From assembly GCA_035577985.1 (NCBI GenBank), contig DATJZY010000131.1:1-44883 (forward strand): 44,883 nucleotides of DNA. Direction: 5' to 3'. The notes under the pieces were generated by a model that ran no database searches, had not been told where the DNA came from, and worked only from the letters and a program-made list of their open reading frames with translations. The DNA comes from Candidatus Eisenbacteria bacterium (GTDB taxonomy: Bacteria; Desulfobacterota; Binatia; DP-6). A program made the translations under genes and the position numbers. Positions 31,344 through 39,947 of the stretch are shown here, piece by piece. Position 1 is the stretch's first letter. Each line of letters opens with the position of its first letter.

Positions 31344-34300
31344 GTCACACCTCCAGTCGTGGGATTCGCGGTCCCGCGCTCGAGGGCGGCCGCGACGTCG
31401 CGGGCGCGGCCGGTGGCTCGCATCCGCGTGAACGACGCGTGGGCACGGCGCAGGTACTCCATCCGCTCCGCGACGTCGCCTCGCAGCTCCGCCAGTGCAG
31501 CGCGCTCGGCCAGTACGAACGCGATGAGGCTCCGGGCGCCCGTCTCGGCGATCGACCGTTCGGCGCGCGCCAGAAGCTCCTCGATCCGCGCTGCCGCGCC
31601 CGGCCCGACCTCGGCGCGCAGGGCCGCCGACAGGACGAGCGCGGCCTCGACGGCGTCGACGCGCGCGCCGATCTCGAGGCTCTGCGAAAGCGCCGCCTCC
31701 GCGAGCGCGCGAGCGCGCGAAGCATCCCCGGCCCCGAGGCACGCCTGCGCGAGGCGATAGCGGATGCTCTGGTCGAGCTGCTTGTTCCCCGTACCGCAGG
31801 CCGACAAGGCGAACTCCAGCGTCTCGACCGCGCGCTCCACCTGCCCGTCCAGGAGGAGCTGCGTACCGAGCGCCGTGTACGCGCCGACGCGCGCGAATCC
31901 CCCGATGCGCTCGCAGAGAGCGACGGCGCGCTGCCCGGCCGTTCGACCCAGGTCGGGTTCCCCCGCGAGGAAGCCCAGGTTGCAGAGGGCGCCGCTGCAG
32001 CCGGCCTCCATCTCGACGTCTCCCACGCCGCGCGCGACCTGGATCCCGCGCTCGTAGTAGTCGCGGGCGCGATCGAACGAGCCGTCGTACGCCTCGATGC
32101 GACCGAGCACCCACAGCGCGCCGGCGTGGGCGCTCATGGCCCAGTCGCGCAGACCCCAGTCCGGATGGTCGCGCGTCCAGCCGAGCTGCTCGCGGGCGTT
32201 GGCGCGCGCCGCCGCGAGGTCCCCCCGAACGTAGAGCGGCTCCAGCGAGGGCCAGAGCGCCATCGCGCGGCGGTCGTCGTCGGCGACCGTGCGCGCAACC
32301 CGCTCCCATTCCGACGCGTGGGCGATCGCGGCGTCCAGCCGGGCGTTGCCGGCTTCGAGGACCGCCATCGCCTGGTGGAATCGGCCCGTGTGAAACGGAT
32401 CGCCCGTGCGGACGGCCCACGCGAGCCCCTCCTCGAAGACCCGGTGCGCCTCGTCCGGCGGGATCTGCAGGCGGAGGCCGATCGCCAGGATCTGGAAGCA
32501 GGCGTTGACGCCGAGCGCGGGCGACTCGGGATCGTCCGCCACCGCGCGGAGTAGTTCGCGGGCCCGCTGCCAGTGTCGCGTGGCTTCCGCGAAGTCGCTC
32601 CTCCCGATGAAGCGCCCGGCGCGGGCGTGCCATCGTGCCGCCGCCAGCGGCGCGCCCGCTTCGGCGCAGTGGTGCGCGAGGAGTGCGGCCTGCTCCTCGA
32701 GCTTCGCGCCGTGCGTCGCTTCGATCGCCGCCGCGACCGCCGCATGGATCTGCCGCCGGCGTTCCTGGAGCTGGGAGCCGAGCGCCACCTCCTGGGTCAG
32801 CGGATGCTTGAACGCGTACTCCGCCACCGGGTAGAGCGCCGTCTCGTAGAGGAACTCGCGGGCCGTGAGCGCAGCCAGCGCGCCGCCGACGTCTCCATCC
32901 GTCCGCCCGGTCGCGGCCAGCACCTTGCGCAGGACCGGCTCGGCGAACTCCTTCCCGATGACGGCCGCCGTCTGGAGCACCCGCTTCTCGGCCTCGGACA
33001 GGCGGTCGATGCGCGCCGCGAGCAGCGCTCGCACGGACGGCGGCACGTCGATGCGCTCGACCGGCGTCACTAGGCGATAGCTGCCACGGCTGCCTTGCAG
33101 GCTCTCCGACTCGATCAGGCTCTGCACGACCTCCTCGATGAAGAACGGGTTCCCGCCGGTGCGGGCGTGGATGTCGTCGGCCAATCCCCGGACGCTCGGG
33201 TCGCTGCCGAGCAGATCGGCGAGCAACGCGCGGATGGCGTCGCTCCCGAGCGGCGCGAGCGGCACCTGCCGGTAGTACGATCTCTGCATCCACTCGGCGT
33301 GATACTCGGGGCGGAAGTTCACGAGGAGGAGGCCCGACGATCCCCCGATGGCGTCGATCCATTGCGCGAGCAACGCCTCGCTCGCGGGATCGAGCCAGTG
33401 GAGGTCCTCGATCAGGGCGAAGACGCGATCGGCGCCGACCCGCCGGTCCTGGATGACGCGGCGGATGACGGCGAAGAGCTGGCGCTGCTTGGCCTCGGGG
33501 TCCATGCGCGGCACCGGCCGCTCCGGATCGGGCACGCGAAAGAACTCGAACACGACCGGCAAGACGTCGCGGAATCCTTCGTCGAGCAGCAGGAGGCGGC
33601 CGGCGATCTTGTCGCGCACCGTCGCATCGTCGTCGCGGTCGGTGATCCCGTAGTAGGCGCGAAAGAGCTGCAACATCGGGAGGTACGGAATGTTCTTCCC
33701 GTGCGCGAGCGCGTGCCCCTCGTTCACCGTGATGCCACGCGCCCGGCACCGCTCGGCGAACTCCCAGCACAGCCGGCTCTTGCCGGTGCCCGCCGCCGCG
33801 ACGATGCCGACCACCTGCCCGTGCCCGGCCTGCGCCTGCGCCAGCGCGGCTTCGAGCGTCGCCATGTCCGCGTCGCGACCGACGAAGCGCGTGAGGCCGC
33901 GCGCGCGCGAGACGTCGAGCCGCGTGGTCGCCGTTCCGGCGCCGACCAGGCGATGGACCCGCACCGGCTCGCTGGCACCTTTCACGCGGAAGTCGCCGAG
34001 GTCCTCGAGCTGCAGATAGCCGCCGACCAGCGCGGCCGTCGCCGCGCTCACGTAGCAGGTCTCGGCCGAGGCCAGCGCCTCCATCCGCTGCGCCAGCCCG
34101 ACCGTGTGCCCCTGCGCGGTGTAGCTCATGCGCAGGTCGTCGCCGATGGTGCCGAGCACGACCTCGCCCGAGTTGATGCCCATGCGCGTGGAGAAGCCGA
34201 TCCCGTGCTCGCGCTTCACCTCCGTAGCGTAGCGGGCTATCTCGTCCCGCAGGTGCAGGGCCGCCCAGCACGCACGCTGAGCGTGGTCCTCGTGCGCGAT

Positions 34301-34753
34301 CGGCGCCCCGAAGAGCGCCATGATCCCGTCGCCCGTGAACTTGTCGACGAACCCCTCGAAGCGTGCGACCCCCTCGGCGAGGATCGCGAAAAACCGCTGC
34401 ATGATGGCGCTCCACGCCTCGGGATCGAGCTGCTCGGCCAGCTCCATGGAACCCTTCACGTCGGCGAAGAGCACCGTCACCTGCTTGCGCTCGCCTTCGA
34501 CGGCGGGCTTCGCCTGCCGGATCTTGTCGGCGAGATGCGGCGGAGGCGACGCGGGACGAGGCGGCTCGCCGACGTGGACGAGGACGGTCGTCCCCTCGCG
34601 CACGGCCACGCGCTGGACCTCGACCAGCTCGTCCACCAGCTCGCCCAAGGCGGCGTCGTCGAGGTCGAACTCGCGCCGCAGCGCGCGCAACGAGACGCGT
34701 CCCTGCTCCTGGAGATGGACACGCACGCGCCGGACGACGTCGAGGAAGCTCAT
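31331..34753 (-). CDS. Class III nucleotide cyclase domain - AAA ATPase - TPR signalling protein
   Basis: A 1140-aa cytoplasmic protein. Residues 1-60 form a small helical N-terminal domain common to this group. The cyclase homology domain spans about 90-265, with metal-binding Asp98 (LFADVKGS) and Asp142 (KFTGDGIMALFG), so cyclic nucleotide synthesis is possible though unproven. An ATPase domain follows, with the P-loop AAAGTGKSRL (Lys325) and an IEDLHWLDPAS Walker-B-like segment. The C-terminal 450 residues are TPR-like helical repeats. The layout matches the 'adenylate cyclase plus predicted ATPase' regulators common in Myxococcota, Rhizobiales and soil clades. ATG 34753 fits where homology begins. 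The frame upstream is only antisense of the tolC-like gene. Confidence 0.9.
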   Translation of the reverse strand: MSFLDVVRRVRVHLQEQGRVSLRALRREFDLDDAALGELVDELVEVQRVAVREGTTVLVHVGEPPRPASPPPHLADKIRQAKPAVEGERKQVTVLFADVKGSMELAEQLDPEAWSAIMQRFFAILAEGVARFEGFVDKFTGDGIMALFGAPIAHEDHAQRACWAALHLRDEIARYATEVKREHGIGFSTRMGINSGEVVLGTIGDDLRMSYTAQGHTVGLAQRMEALASAETCYVSAATAALVGGYLQLEDLGDFRVKGASEPVRVHRLVGAGTATTRLDVSRARGLTRFVGRDADMATLEAALAQAQAGHGQVVGIVAAAGTGKSRLCWEFAERCRARGITVNEGHALAHGKNIPYLPMLQLFRAYYGITDRDDDATVRDKIAGRLLLLDEGFRDVLPVVFEFFRVPDPERPVPRMDPEAKQRQLFAVIRRVIQDRRVGADRVFALIEDLHWLDPASEALLAQWIDAIGGSSGLLLVNFRPEYHAEWMQRSYYRQVPLAPLGSDAIRALLADLLGSDPSVRGLADDIHARTGGNPFFIEEVVQSLIESESLQGSRGSYRLVTPVERIDVPPSVRALLAARIDRLSEAEKRVLQTAAVIGKEFAEPVLRKVLAATGRTDGDVGGALAALTAREFLYETALYPVAEYAFKHPLTQEVALGSQLQERRRQIHAAVAAAIEATHGAKLEEQAALLAHHCAEAGAPLAAARWHARAGRFIGRSDFAEATRHWQRARELLRAVADDPESPALGVNACFQILAIGLRLQIPPDEAHRVFEEGLAWAVRTGDPFHTGRFHQAMAVLEAGNARLDAAIAHASEWERVARTVADDDRRAMALWPSLEPLYVRGDLAAARANAREQLGWTRDHPDWGLRDWAMSAHAGALWVLGRIEAYDGSFDRARDYYERGIQVARGVGDVEMEAGCSGALCNLGFLAGEPDLGRTAGQRAVALCERIGGFARVGAYTALGTQLLLDGQVERAVETLEFALSACGTGNKQLDQSIRYRLAQACLGAGDASRARALAEAALSQSLEIGARVDAVEAALVLSAALRAEVGPGAAARIEELLARAERSIAETGARSLIAFVLAERAALAELRGDVAERMEYLRRAHASFTRMRATGRARDVAAALERGTANPTTGGVTWPS

Positions 34754-34873
34754 GGAGCCGGGTTGCTGTCTATCTGCCCCTCGGGGCGGAGAACAACCCC
34801 GCCCGCCGCCGGACGCCTCCGTCCCACCGGGTAGTTGCAACGCGACGCGACGGCGCAGTACGAAGCGCCCGCG

Positions 34874-36379
34874 GTGCGTGGCGGCGTCTCCCCAACGGAT
34901 CGCTCGTTCGAGCGCGCATCGCGGCTGGCCGCGCCGATCGCGGGCATCCTGATCCTCGCTTCGGCGTGCTCGACCCTCCAAGAGTCGGCGGCGTGGAATC
35001 CCGACGCGCAGGCGCCGGCGAGCGCGTCGAGCGAGTGGACGCCGCCCGAGCCGCTCGAGCGCTACATGCCGCCGGCCCAGCAGGCGCTCGGCCTCGGCGT
35101 CGCGAGCGAAGACGCCGCGCGCGTCTACGATCTCCCCGCGCTCATCGATCTCGCCGAGCGGTCCAACCCCGACACGCGGCGCGCCTGGGAGCAGGCTCGC
35201 GCGGCCGCGGCGCGTCTGGGTCGGACCGAGAGCGCGTATCTTCCCACCCTCGCGCTCGCGGCGCGCGGCGGCTGGTCGCAGGTGGTGAACGCGACGCGGA
35301 CCGGGACCGAGGTCATCCGCGGCTCGTCGCTCCTGCCGAGCGTCGACCTCGCCTGGCTCCTGGTCGACTTCGGCCGCCGCCGCGCGGACAGCGAGCGTGC
35401 CCGCCAGGAGCTGCTGGCGTCGAACTTCGGCTTCAACCGCCGCAGCCAGGAGGTGGCGTTCGCGGTCGCCGAGCGGTTCTATCGCTTCGACGCGAGCCGG
35501 GCCAAAGTAACGGCGGCCGAGGCGACGCTCGCCTCCGCGGCCGCCCTCCTCGACGCGAGCGAGGCGCGTCGCGCGAGCGGCCTCGCCACCGAGCCCGAGG
35601 TGCTCCTCGCGCGGCAGGAGAAGGCCCGGGCGGCCTTCGAGCTGCAGGACGCCAAGGGCGCGGTCGAGAACACCCACGCCGCCCTGGCCGAGAGCCTCGG
35701 CATCTCCCCGACGGTGCGCCTGCGCACGGCCGACCTCGCCTCGCAGCCGCTCCCGACCGGGTTGCCCGAGACCGTCGAGCGCGTGATCGACGGCGCGCTC
35801 GCGCGACGACCCGACCTCGCGGCGCGGCTCGCGACCCTGCGCGCGCGCGAGGCCGAGATCCGGCGGGCCCGCGCCGACTTCCTGCCGCGGCTCGGCGTCA
35901 CGGGCTCCGTGGGCGGCGCGCTGCGCGACTATCGTGCCGGGCCGCCCTTCGCGTCGCACACCGACGAGGAGCCCACGTACGGCGCGTTCCTGGGTCTTGA
36001 GTGGACGCTCTTCGACGGTCTCGCCCGCGAGAACACGCTGCGCGAGGCGGAGGCCGGCGCCGAGGTCGCACGCGCCGATCTCGCCGCGCTCGAGCTGAGC
36101 CTCCTGCGGCAGGTGTGGCAGGCGTACGCCGACGTGAAGACCGCTCTCGGGAAGCTCGAGTTCGCGACCGCCCTGCTGCGCGCGTCCGAGGACGCGTACG
36201 CGGCCACCCTCGAGTCCTACCGCGCCGGGCTGGGCTCGTTCCTCGATCTGCTCGCGGCCGAGCGCGACCTCGCCCGCGCGCGGATGACGCACATCGAGAG
36301 CCGCGCGGACGTGCTCACGTCGTCGGCCGCCCTCGCCTTCGCCGCAGGCGAGACCGTCTCCGCGAGTGGCGCGCCGTGA
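34874..36379 (+). CDS. TolC-family outer-membrane efflux lipoprotein (MdtP-like)
   Basis: A 501-aa outer-membrane factor, the exit channel of the efflux system encoded here. The lipobox ILASAC suggests N-terminal lipidation, as in NodT-type factors. Two long helical OEP repeats cover about residues 80-280 and 290-490. The repeat phrases PALIDLAERSNPDTRRAWEQ and LARRPDLAARLATLRAREAEI are visible, with beta strands such as LGLEWTLFDG and VDLAWLLVDFG. The end of the gene overlaps a possible GTG of the ytcA-like gene. Start uncertain: GTG 34874 is used, and a TTG at 34835 would add 13 residues. It shares a 120-base upstream gap with the divergent cyclase gene. Confidence 0.93.
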   Translation: MRGGVSPTDRSFERASRLAAPIAGILILASACSTLQESAAWNPDAQAPASASSEWTPPEPLERYMPPAQQALGLGVASEDAARVYDLPALIDLAERSNPDTRRAWEQARAAAARLGRTESAYLPTLALAARGGWSQVVNATRTGTEVIRGSSLLPSVDLAWLLVDFGRRRADSERARQELLASNFGFNRRSQEVAFAVAERFYRFDASRAKVTAAEATLASAAALLDASEARRASGLATEPEVLLARQEKARAAFELQDAKGAVENTHAALAESLGISPTVRLRTADLASQPLPTGLPETVERVIDGALARRPDLAARLATLRAREAEIRRARADFLPRLGVTGSVGGALRDYRAGPPFASHTDEEPTYGAFLGLEWTLFDGLARENTLREAEAGAEVARADLAALELSLLRQVWQAYADVKTALGKLEFATALLRASEDAYAATLESYRAGLGSFLDLLAAERDLARARMTHIESRADVLTSSAALAFAAGETVSASGAP

Positions 36380-36420
36380 TCCGCTTTCCCGTGCCGGCGC
36401 GGAATTGTACGGTGCGCGCG

Positions 36421-36678
36421 ATGCAGCGCGCGCGCCTCGGCGTCACGATCGCGACGGCAGTGCTCGCCGCGGGCTGCGACCCGGTCATCAACGTCTTCGG
36501 CTCGTTCTTCCCCGCCTGGGTCGTCTGCATGATGGCGGGCATCGCGCTCGCGGCGCTCGTGCGACCGCTCTTCGTGCGCGGCGGGCTCGAGCCGCACCTG
36601 GGGCCGCTCCTCGTCGTCTACCCGAGCCTGGCGGTCCTGTTCACCATGCTCACGTGGCTCGTATTCTTCTCGACCTGA
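36421..36678 (+). CDS. YtcA-like small membrane lipoprotein
   Basis: An 85-aa protein with a lipoprotein signal (MQRARLGVTIATAVLAAGC) and two membrane helices (SFFPAWVVCMMAGIALAALV and the C-terminal LAVLFTMLTWLVFF). The GSFFPAW phrase and size match the YtcA family, whose E. coli member lies beside mdtNOP. Its place between the outer-membrane factor and the adaptor gene fits that role as an accessory of the pump. ATG 36421 gives a clean lipobox; a GTG at 36376 overlapping the previous stop (GTGA) is the alternative. The HlyD-type gene follows after four bases. Confidence 0.72.
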   Translation: MQRARLGVTIATAVLAAGCDPVINVFGSFFPAWVVCMMAGIALAALVRPLFVRGGLEPHLGPLLVVYPSLAVLFTMLTWLVFFST

Positions 36679-36682
36679 GACG

Positions 36683-37729
36683 ATGGACGATCGCGACCGA
36701 CCACGCTTCGGCCGGATGCTCGGCGCCGGCATCGTCCTCGGGGCGATGGTCACGAGCCTGTGGGTCTGGATGCTCACCTACCGCCACCCGCGGACCGACG
36801 ACGCCGCGGTGCGGGCCAACGTCGTCGGCATCGCGCCGCACGTGAGCGGCCCGATCGTCGAGCTGCCGGTCGTCGACAACCAGCGGGTCCGCGAGGGCGA
36901 CCTCCTCTTCGCGATCGACGCGCGCCCGTACGCGGCCCGGCTCGAAGCGAGCCGCGCCGCCCTCGCCCTCGCCGAGGCCGACCTCGCCGCGCAACGCGAC
37001 GCCATCGGCGCCGCCGAGGCGGAGCTCAATCGCCGCACGGCCGAAGAGGGGTACGCGGCCGACTACCTGCGCCGGGTCGAGCCCCTGCTCGGCCGCGGGT
37101 TCGTCACCCAGGATCGCGTCGAGGACGCCCGCACGAAGCTGCGCGCCGCCACCGCCGCGCGCGAGAACGCCGCCAAGGAGCGCTCGCGCGCCGAGAACCT
37201 GCTCGCCCAGGTCGGGGACCTGAACGCGCGGATCGAAGCCGCGCGGGCCGCCGTGCGCAGCGCCGAGCTCGACGTGGAGTACTGCCGCGTGACGGCGCCG
37301 TTCGACGCCTGGATCACCAACCTCAACATCGCCGTCGGCGAGTACGCGCGCGAGGGGCAGCAGGTGTTCGCGCTCATCGACGACCGCGCCTGGTGGGTGA
37401 TGGCGAACTTCCGCGAGACCTACATGAGCAGGATCCGTCCGGGCATGGCGGCCGAGGTCTACCTGCTCGCCTACCCGGGGCGCCGCTTCCGCGGCGTCGT
37501 CCAGGGCATCGGCTGGGCCGTTCATCCGAAGGACGGCGCGACGGTGGGCGTGCTGCCGGACGTGTCGGCCACGCTCGACTGGGTGCGCCTCGCGCAGCGG
37601 TTTCCGGTCCGCGTCAGGCTCGAGCCGGGCGATCCGCAGCGTCCCTATCGCATGGGCGCCACGGCCGTCGTGACGATCCGCGGCGGCGAGATCGCAGTCG
37701 ACGAGAGCGGCGCGCCCGCGCCGCGCTAG
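36683..37729 (+). CDS. HlyD-family periplasmic adaptor (MdtN/EmrA-like)
   Basis: A 348-aa membrane-fusion protein linking the inner-membrane pump part to the TolC-type channel. One N-terminal membrane helix (about residues 12-32, MLGAGIVLGAMVTSLWVWML) is followed by the lipoyl half VSGPIVELPVVDNQRVREGD. A coiled-coil hairpin spans about residues 90-195, and the second lipoyl half contains VTAPFDAWITNLNIAVGEY. The family's FALIDDRAWWVMANFRET beta-barrel segment comes next. The ATG is four bases after the ytcA-like gene and three bases separate its stop from the FUSC gene, so the operon is tight. Confidence 0.94.
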   Translation: MDDRDRPRFGRMLGAGIVLGAMVTSLWVWMLTYRHPRTDDAAVRANVVGIAPHVSGPIVELPVVDNQRVREGDLLFAIDARPYAARLEASRAALALAEADLAAQRDAIGAAEAELNRRTAEEGYAADYLRRVEPLLGRGFVTQDRVEDARTKLRAATAARENAAKERSRAENLLAQVGDLNARIEAARAAVRSAELDVEYCRVTAPFDAWITNLNIAVGEYAREGQQVFALIDDRAWWVMANFRETYMSRIRPGMAAEVYLLAYPGRRFRGVVQGIGWAVHPKDGATVGVLPDVSATLDWVRLAQRFPVRVRLEPGDPQRPYRMGATAVVTIRGGEIAVDESGAPAPR

Positions 37730-37732
37730 GCC

Positions 37733-39889
37733 GTGGCGAGCGCAACGTCGAACTTCGAAGCGCTCGTCGCCGCCGAGCTGGCACCGACACCGGGCCGCGG
37801 TCGGGCGACGTCGCGCATCGTCGTCGCGTGCGTGGTCGCGACGGCGGTCGTGATGGCCTTCCACATTCCCCACGGCCACTGGGCCATCATCACCATCTTC
37901 ACGGTGAGCCAGCCGAATGCCGGCGCGTCGCTCACCAAGGGGGTTCAACGCCTGATCGGGACGTTCGGCGGCGGTGTCGTGGGCATCGTCGTGGCGACCG
38001 TGTTCGCGGACCAGCCGTGGATCCGCGCGCCGCTGCTCGGCGTGATCGCGATCGCGGGTCTGTTCCTCTCCCGGACCACGACGGCGCCGTACGTCGGGCT
38101 CCTCGGCGCCTTCACGGCCCTGATCGTCGTCGCGGCCGCGGGCAATTCCGATCCGAATGCCGCGGTCGCAGTCGGGCTCTGGCGCATCGTCCTCATCTGC
38201 ATCGGCGTAACGATCGGCACCATCGCGCAGCTCGTCCTGTGGCCCGACGACCCCGAGGAGGCCCTGCTCGACGAGCTAACGGCGCGAGTGGACGCCGCGG
38301 TCCGAGGGATCCGTCGTTGCCTCGACGGCACGCCGCAGGCCCTGGCGCCGGAGCCCACGGCGCTCATCCAGAGCGGCCTCGTGCAGCACCTGGACCTGCT
38401 CGCGAACGCCGAGGCGAGTCATCCGGCGCTGCGCCTCCGCCACATCGAGCAGCTGACGCTCATCGAGGCCGTCGAGCATCTGCTGACCGGATCGCTCGCG
38501 CTCGAACGGGCCGCGAGCACCGAGGGCACGTCCACCCTTCCGCTCGCGCCGCGGCTGCGCGAGCTGCTCGCGAGGTGCGAGCAGATCCGCGACGCCCTCG
38601 TTCACCGCGCACCACCCGGCGCCGTCGCCACCGGCACGTGGACCGACGCCGCGACGGCCGGAACGGGCGCGACGCATCTCCTGCCCGCTGTGCGCGAGAT
38701 GGAGCGGGCGCTGCACGACATCGTCGCGGCCGCGGGCGGGCTGGGCGAGGCCGGACACCATGCGGCGGCGGCGCTGCCGCGCTCGCCGCTCGACACACCC
38801 GGCCCCGCGAGCTTCTTCACGCCGGCCTTCTCGCCCTTGAATCACGCCGACCTCGCCTTCGCGCTGAAGGGCGGGCTCGCAGCGTCCATCTGCTACGTGC
38901 TCACCAACGCCCTCGTCTGGCCCGGCATCGAGACGAGCATCTGGACGTGCCTCGTCGTGGCGCAGTCGAGCTTCGGCGCCATCGTCCAGAAGGAGATTCT
39001 CCGCCTCGTCGGCGCCATCCTCGGCGGCGTGCTCGGCATGATCGCGATCGTGGTGGCCATGCCGAACCTCGAAGGCCTCGTGGGGCTGCTCGTGGTGGTC
39101 GCCATCGGCAGCGCGATCGCCGGCTGGATCATGAGCGGCAGCGCGCGCATCGGCTACGCCGGCGTGCAGACCGGTCTCGCGTTCGGCATCTGCGTCGTCG
39201 ACGCGGCCGGGCCGATCACGACGCTGACGCCGGCTCGCGATCGCGTGCTCGGCGTGCTGATCGGCATCCTGGTCGCGGGCTTCGTCTACCGCGCGCTCGG
39301 GCCCGCGCTCGCGAGCGTCCAGATGCGCGAGTCGATGGCGCGGACGCTCCGCTCGCTGGCCGCGCTGGCGCGCGTCGGCGTCGTCGCACCCTCGGTCGAA
39401 GTCGCACCGAATCGCGGCCACCGGTGGACCGTCTACCAGGGTCTGGCGACGACCATGCGCCTGCACGACGAGGCGCAGTTCGAAGCCGGCGGCGGCCGCC
39501 CCGAGATGGTCGCTGCCCGCGACACGATCCTCGGGCTCGTGCGCGACGCGCAGGCGGTGTTCCTCGTGCTGCTCGACCTCGTCCGCCACCGCCTGAACGT
39601 CGACCTGGGCGATCGGAGCGGGCCCTCGCGCGCCGGCCGTCGCGAGCTCGCCGCCGGCATCGCCGACATGCTCCTGTGGGCCGCCGCGCGCGTCGAGGGA
39701 AAACCCACGCCCGACCCACCCGACCTCGTGACCCTGCTGGCGCACGCCGAGCAGGCCGGGGCGACCGCCGCGACCGGCACCGCCGAGCAGGCGGAGCACC
39801 TGCGCGCGCGGCTGCTGCTCTATCGCGACCTCGTGGGAACGCTCGAGCTCCTCGACCGCGACGTCGCCAGCGCCACGGCGGGAACGTGA
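37733..39889 (+). CDS. FUSC-family inner-membrane transporter (MdtO-like)
   Basis: A 718-aa inner-membrane protein of the fusaric-acid-resistance type. Two blocks of membrane helices (about residues 20-170 and 375-520) flank a soluble middle. The first starts VVACVVATAVVMAFHIPHG, with WAIITIFTVSQPNAGAS near the beginning. The second contains SICYVLTNALVWPGIETS and IWTCLVVAQSSFGA. A soluble helical C-terminus follows. The GTG start is three bases after the HlyD-like stop. With the adaptor and TolC-like gene it should export aromatic acids or similar compounds, as inferred for mdtNOP; the real substrate is not shown. Confidence 0.92.
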   Translation: MASATSNFEALVAAELAPTPGRGRATSRIVVACVVATAVVMAFHIPHGHWAIITIFTVSQPNAGASLTKGVQRLIGTFGGGVVGIVVATVFADQPWIRAPLLGVIAIAGLFLSRTTTAPYVGLLGAFTALIVVAAAGNSDPNAAVAVGLWRIVLICIGVTIGTIAQLVLWPDDPEEALLDELTARVDAAVRGIRRCLDGTPQALAPEPTALIQSGLVQHLDLLANAEASHPALRLRHIEQLTLIEAVEHLLTGSLALERAASTEGTSTLPLAPRLRELLARCEQIRDALVHRAPPGAVATGTWTDAATAGTGATHLLPAVREMERALHDIVAAAGGLGEAGHHAAAALPRSPLDTPGPASFFTPAFSPLNHADLAFALKGGLAASICYVLTNALVWPGIETSIWTCLVVAQSSFGAIVQKEILRLVGAILGGVLGMIAIVVAMPNLEGLVGLLVVVAIGSAIAGWIMSGSARIGYAGVQTGLAFGICVVDAAGPITTLTPARDRVLGVLIGILVAGFVYRALGPALASVQMRESMARTLRSLAALARVGVVAPSVEVAPNRGHRWTVYQGLATTMRLHDEAQFEAGGGRPEMVAARDTILGLVRDAQAVFLVLLDLVRHRLNVDLGDRSGPSRAGRRELAAGIADMLLWAAARVEGKPTPDPPDLVTLLAHAEQAGATAATGTAEQAEHLRARLLLYRDLVGTLELLDRDVASATAGT

Positions 39890-39897
39890 CGGATGCG

Positions 39898-39917
39898 GGT
39901 GGCTTGGCCCCGCCACC
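39898..39917 (+). terminator. Small hairpin after the efflux operon
   Basis: GGTGGC pairs with GCCACC around an eight-base loop, nine bases after the FUSC stop and about 30 bases before the next gene. There is no T-run, so this is a weak terminator candidate; it could also act on the following monooxygenase mRNA. Confidence 0.25.
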
Positions 39918-39947
39918 ACATATAAGGAAGCCCGGGAGGGCAGCCCG

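Noticed and set aside
34754..36292. Apparent 1653-residue fusion joining the cyclase gene with upstream sequence
   Set aside because: The extra N-terminal part lies antisense to the TolC-type gene; cyclase-family homology begins at the ATG at 34753.
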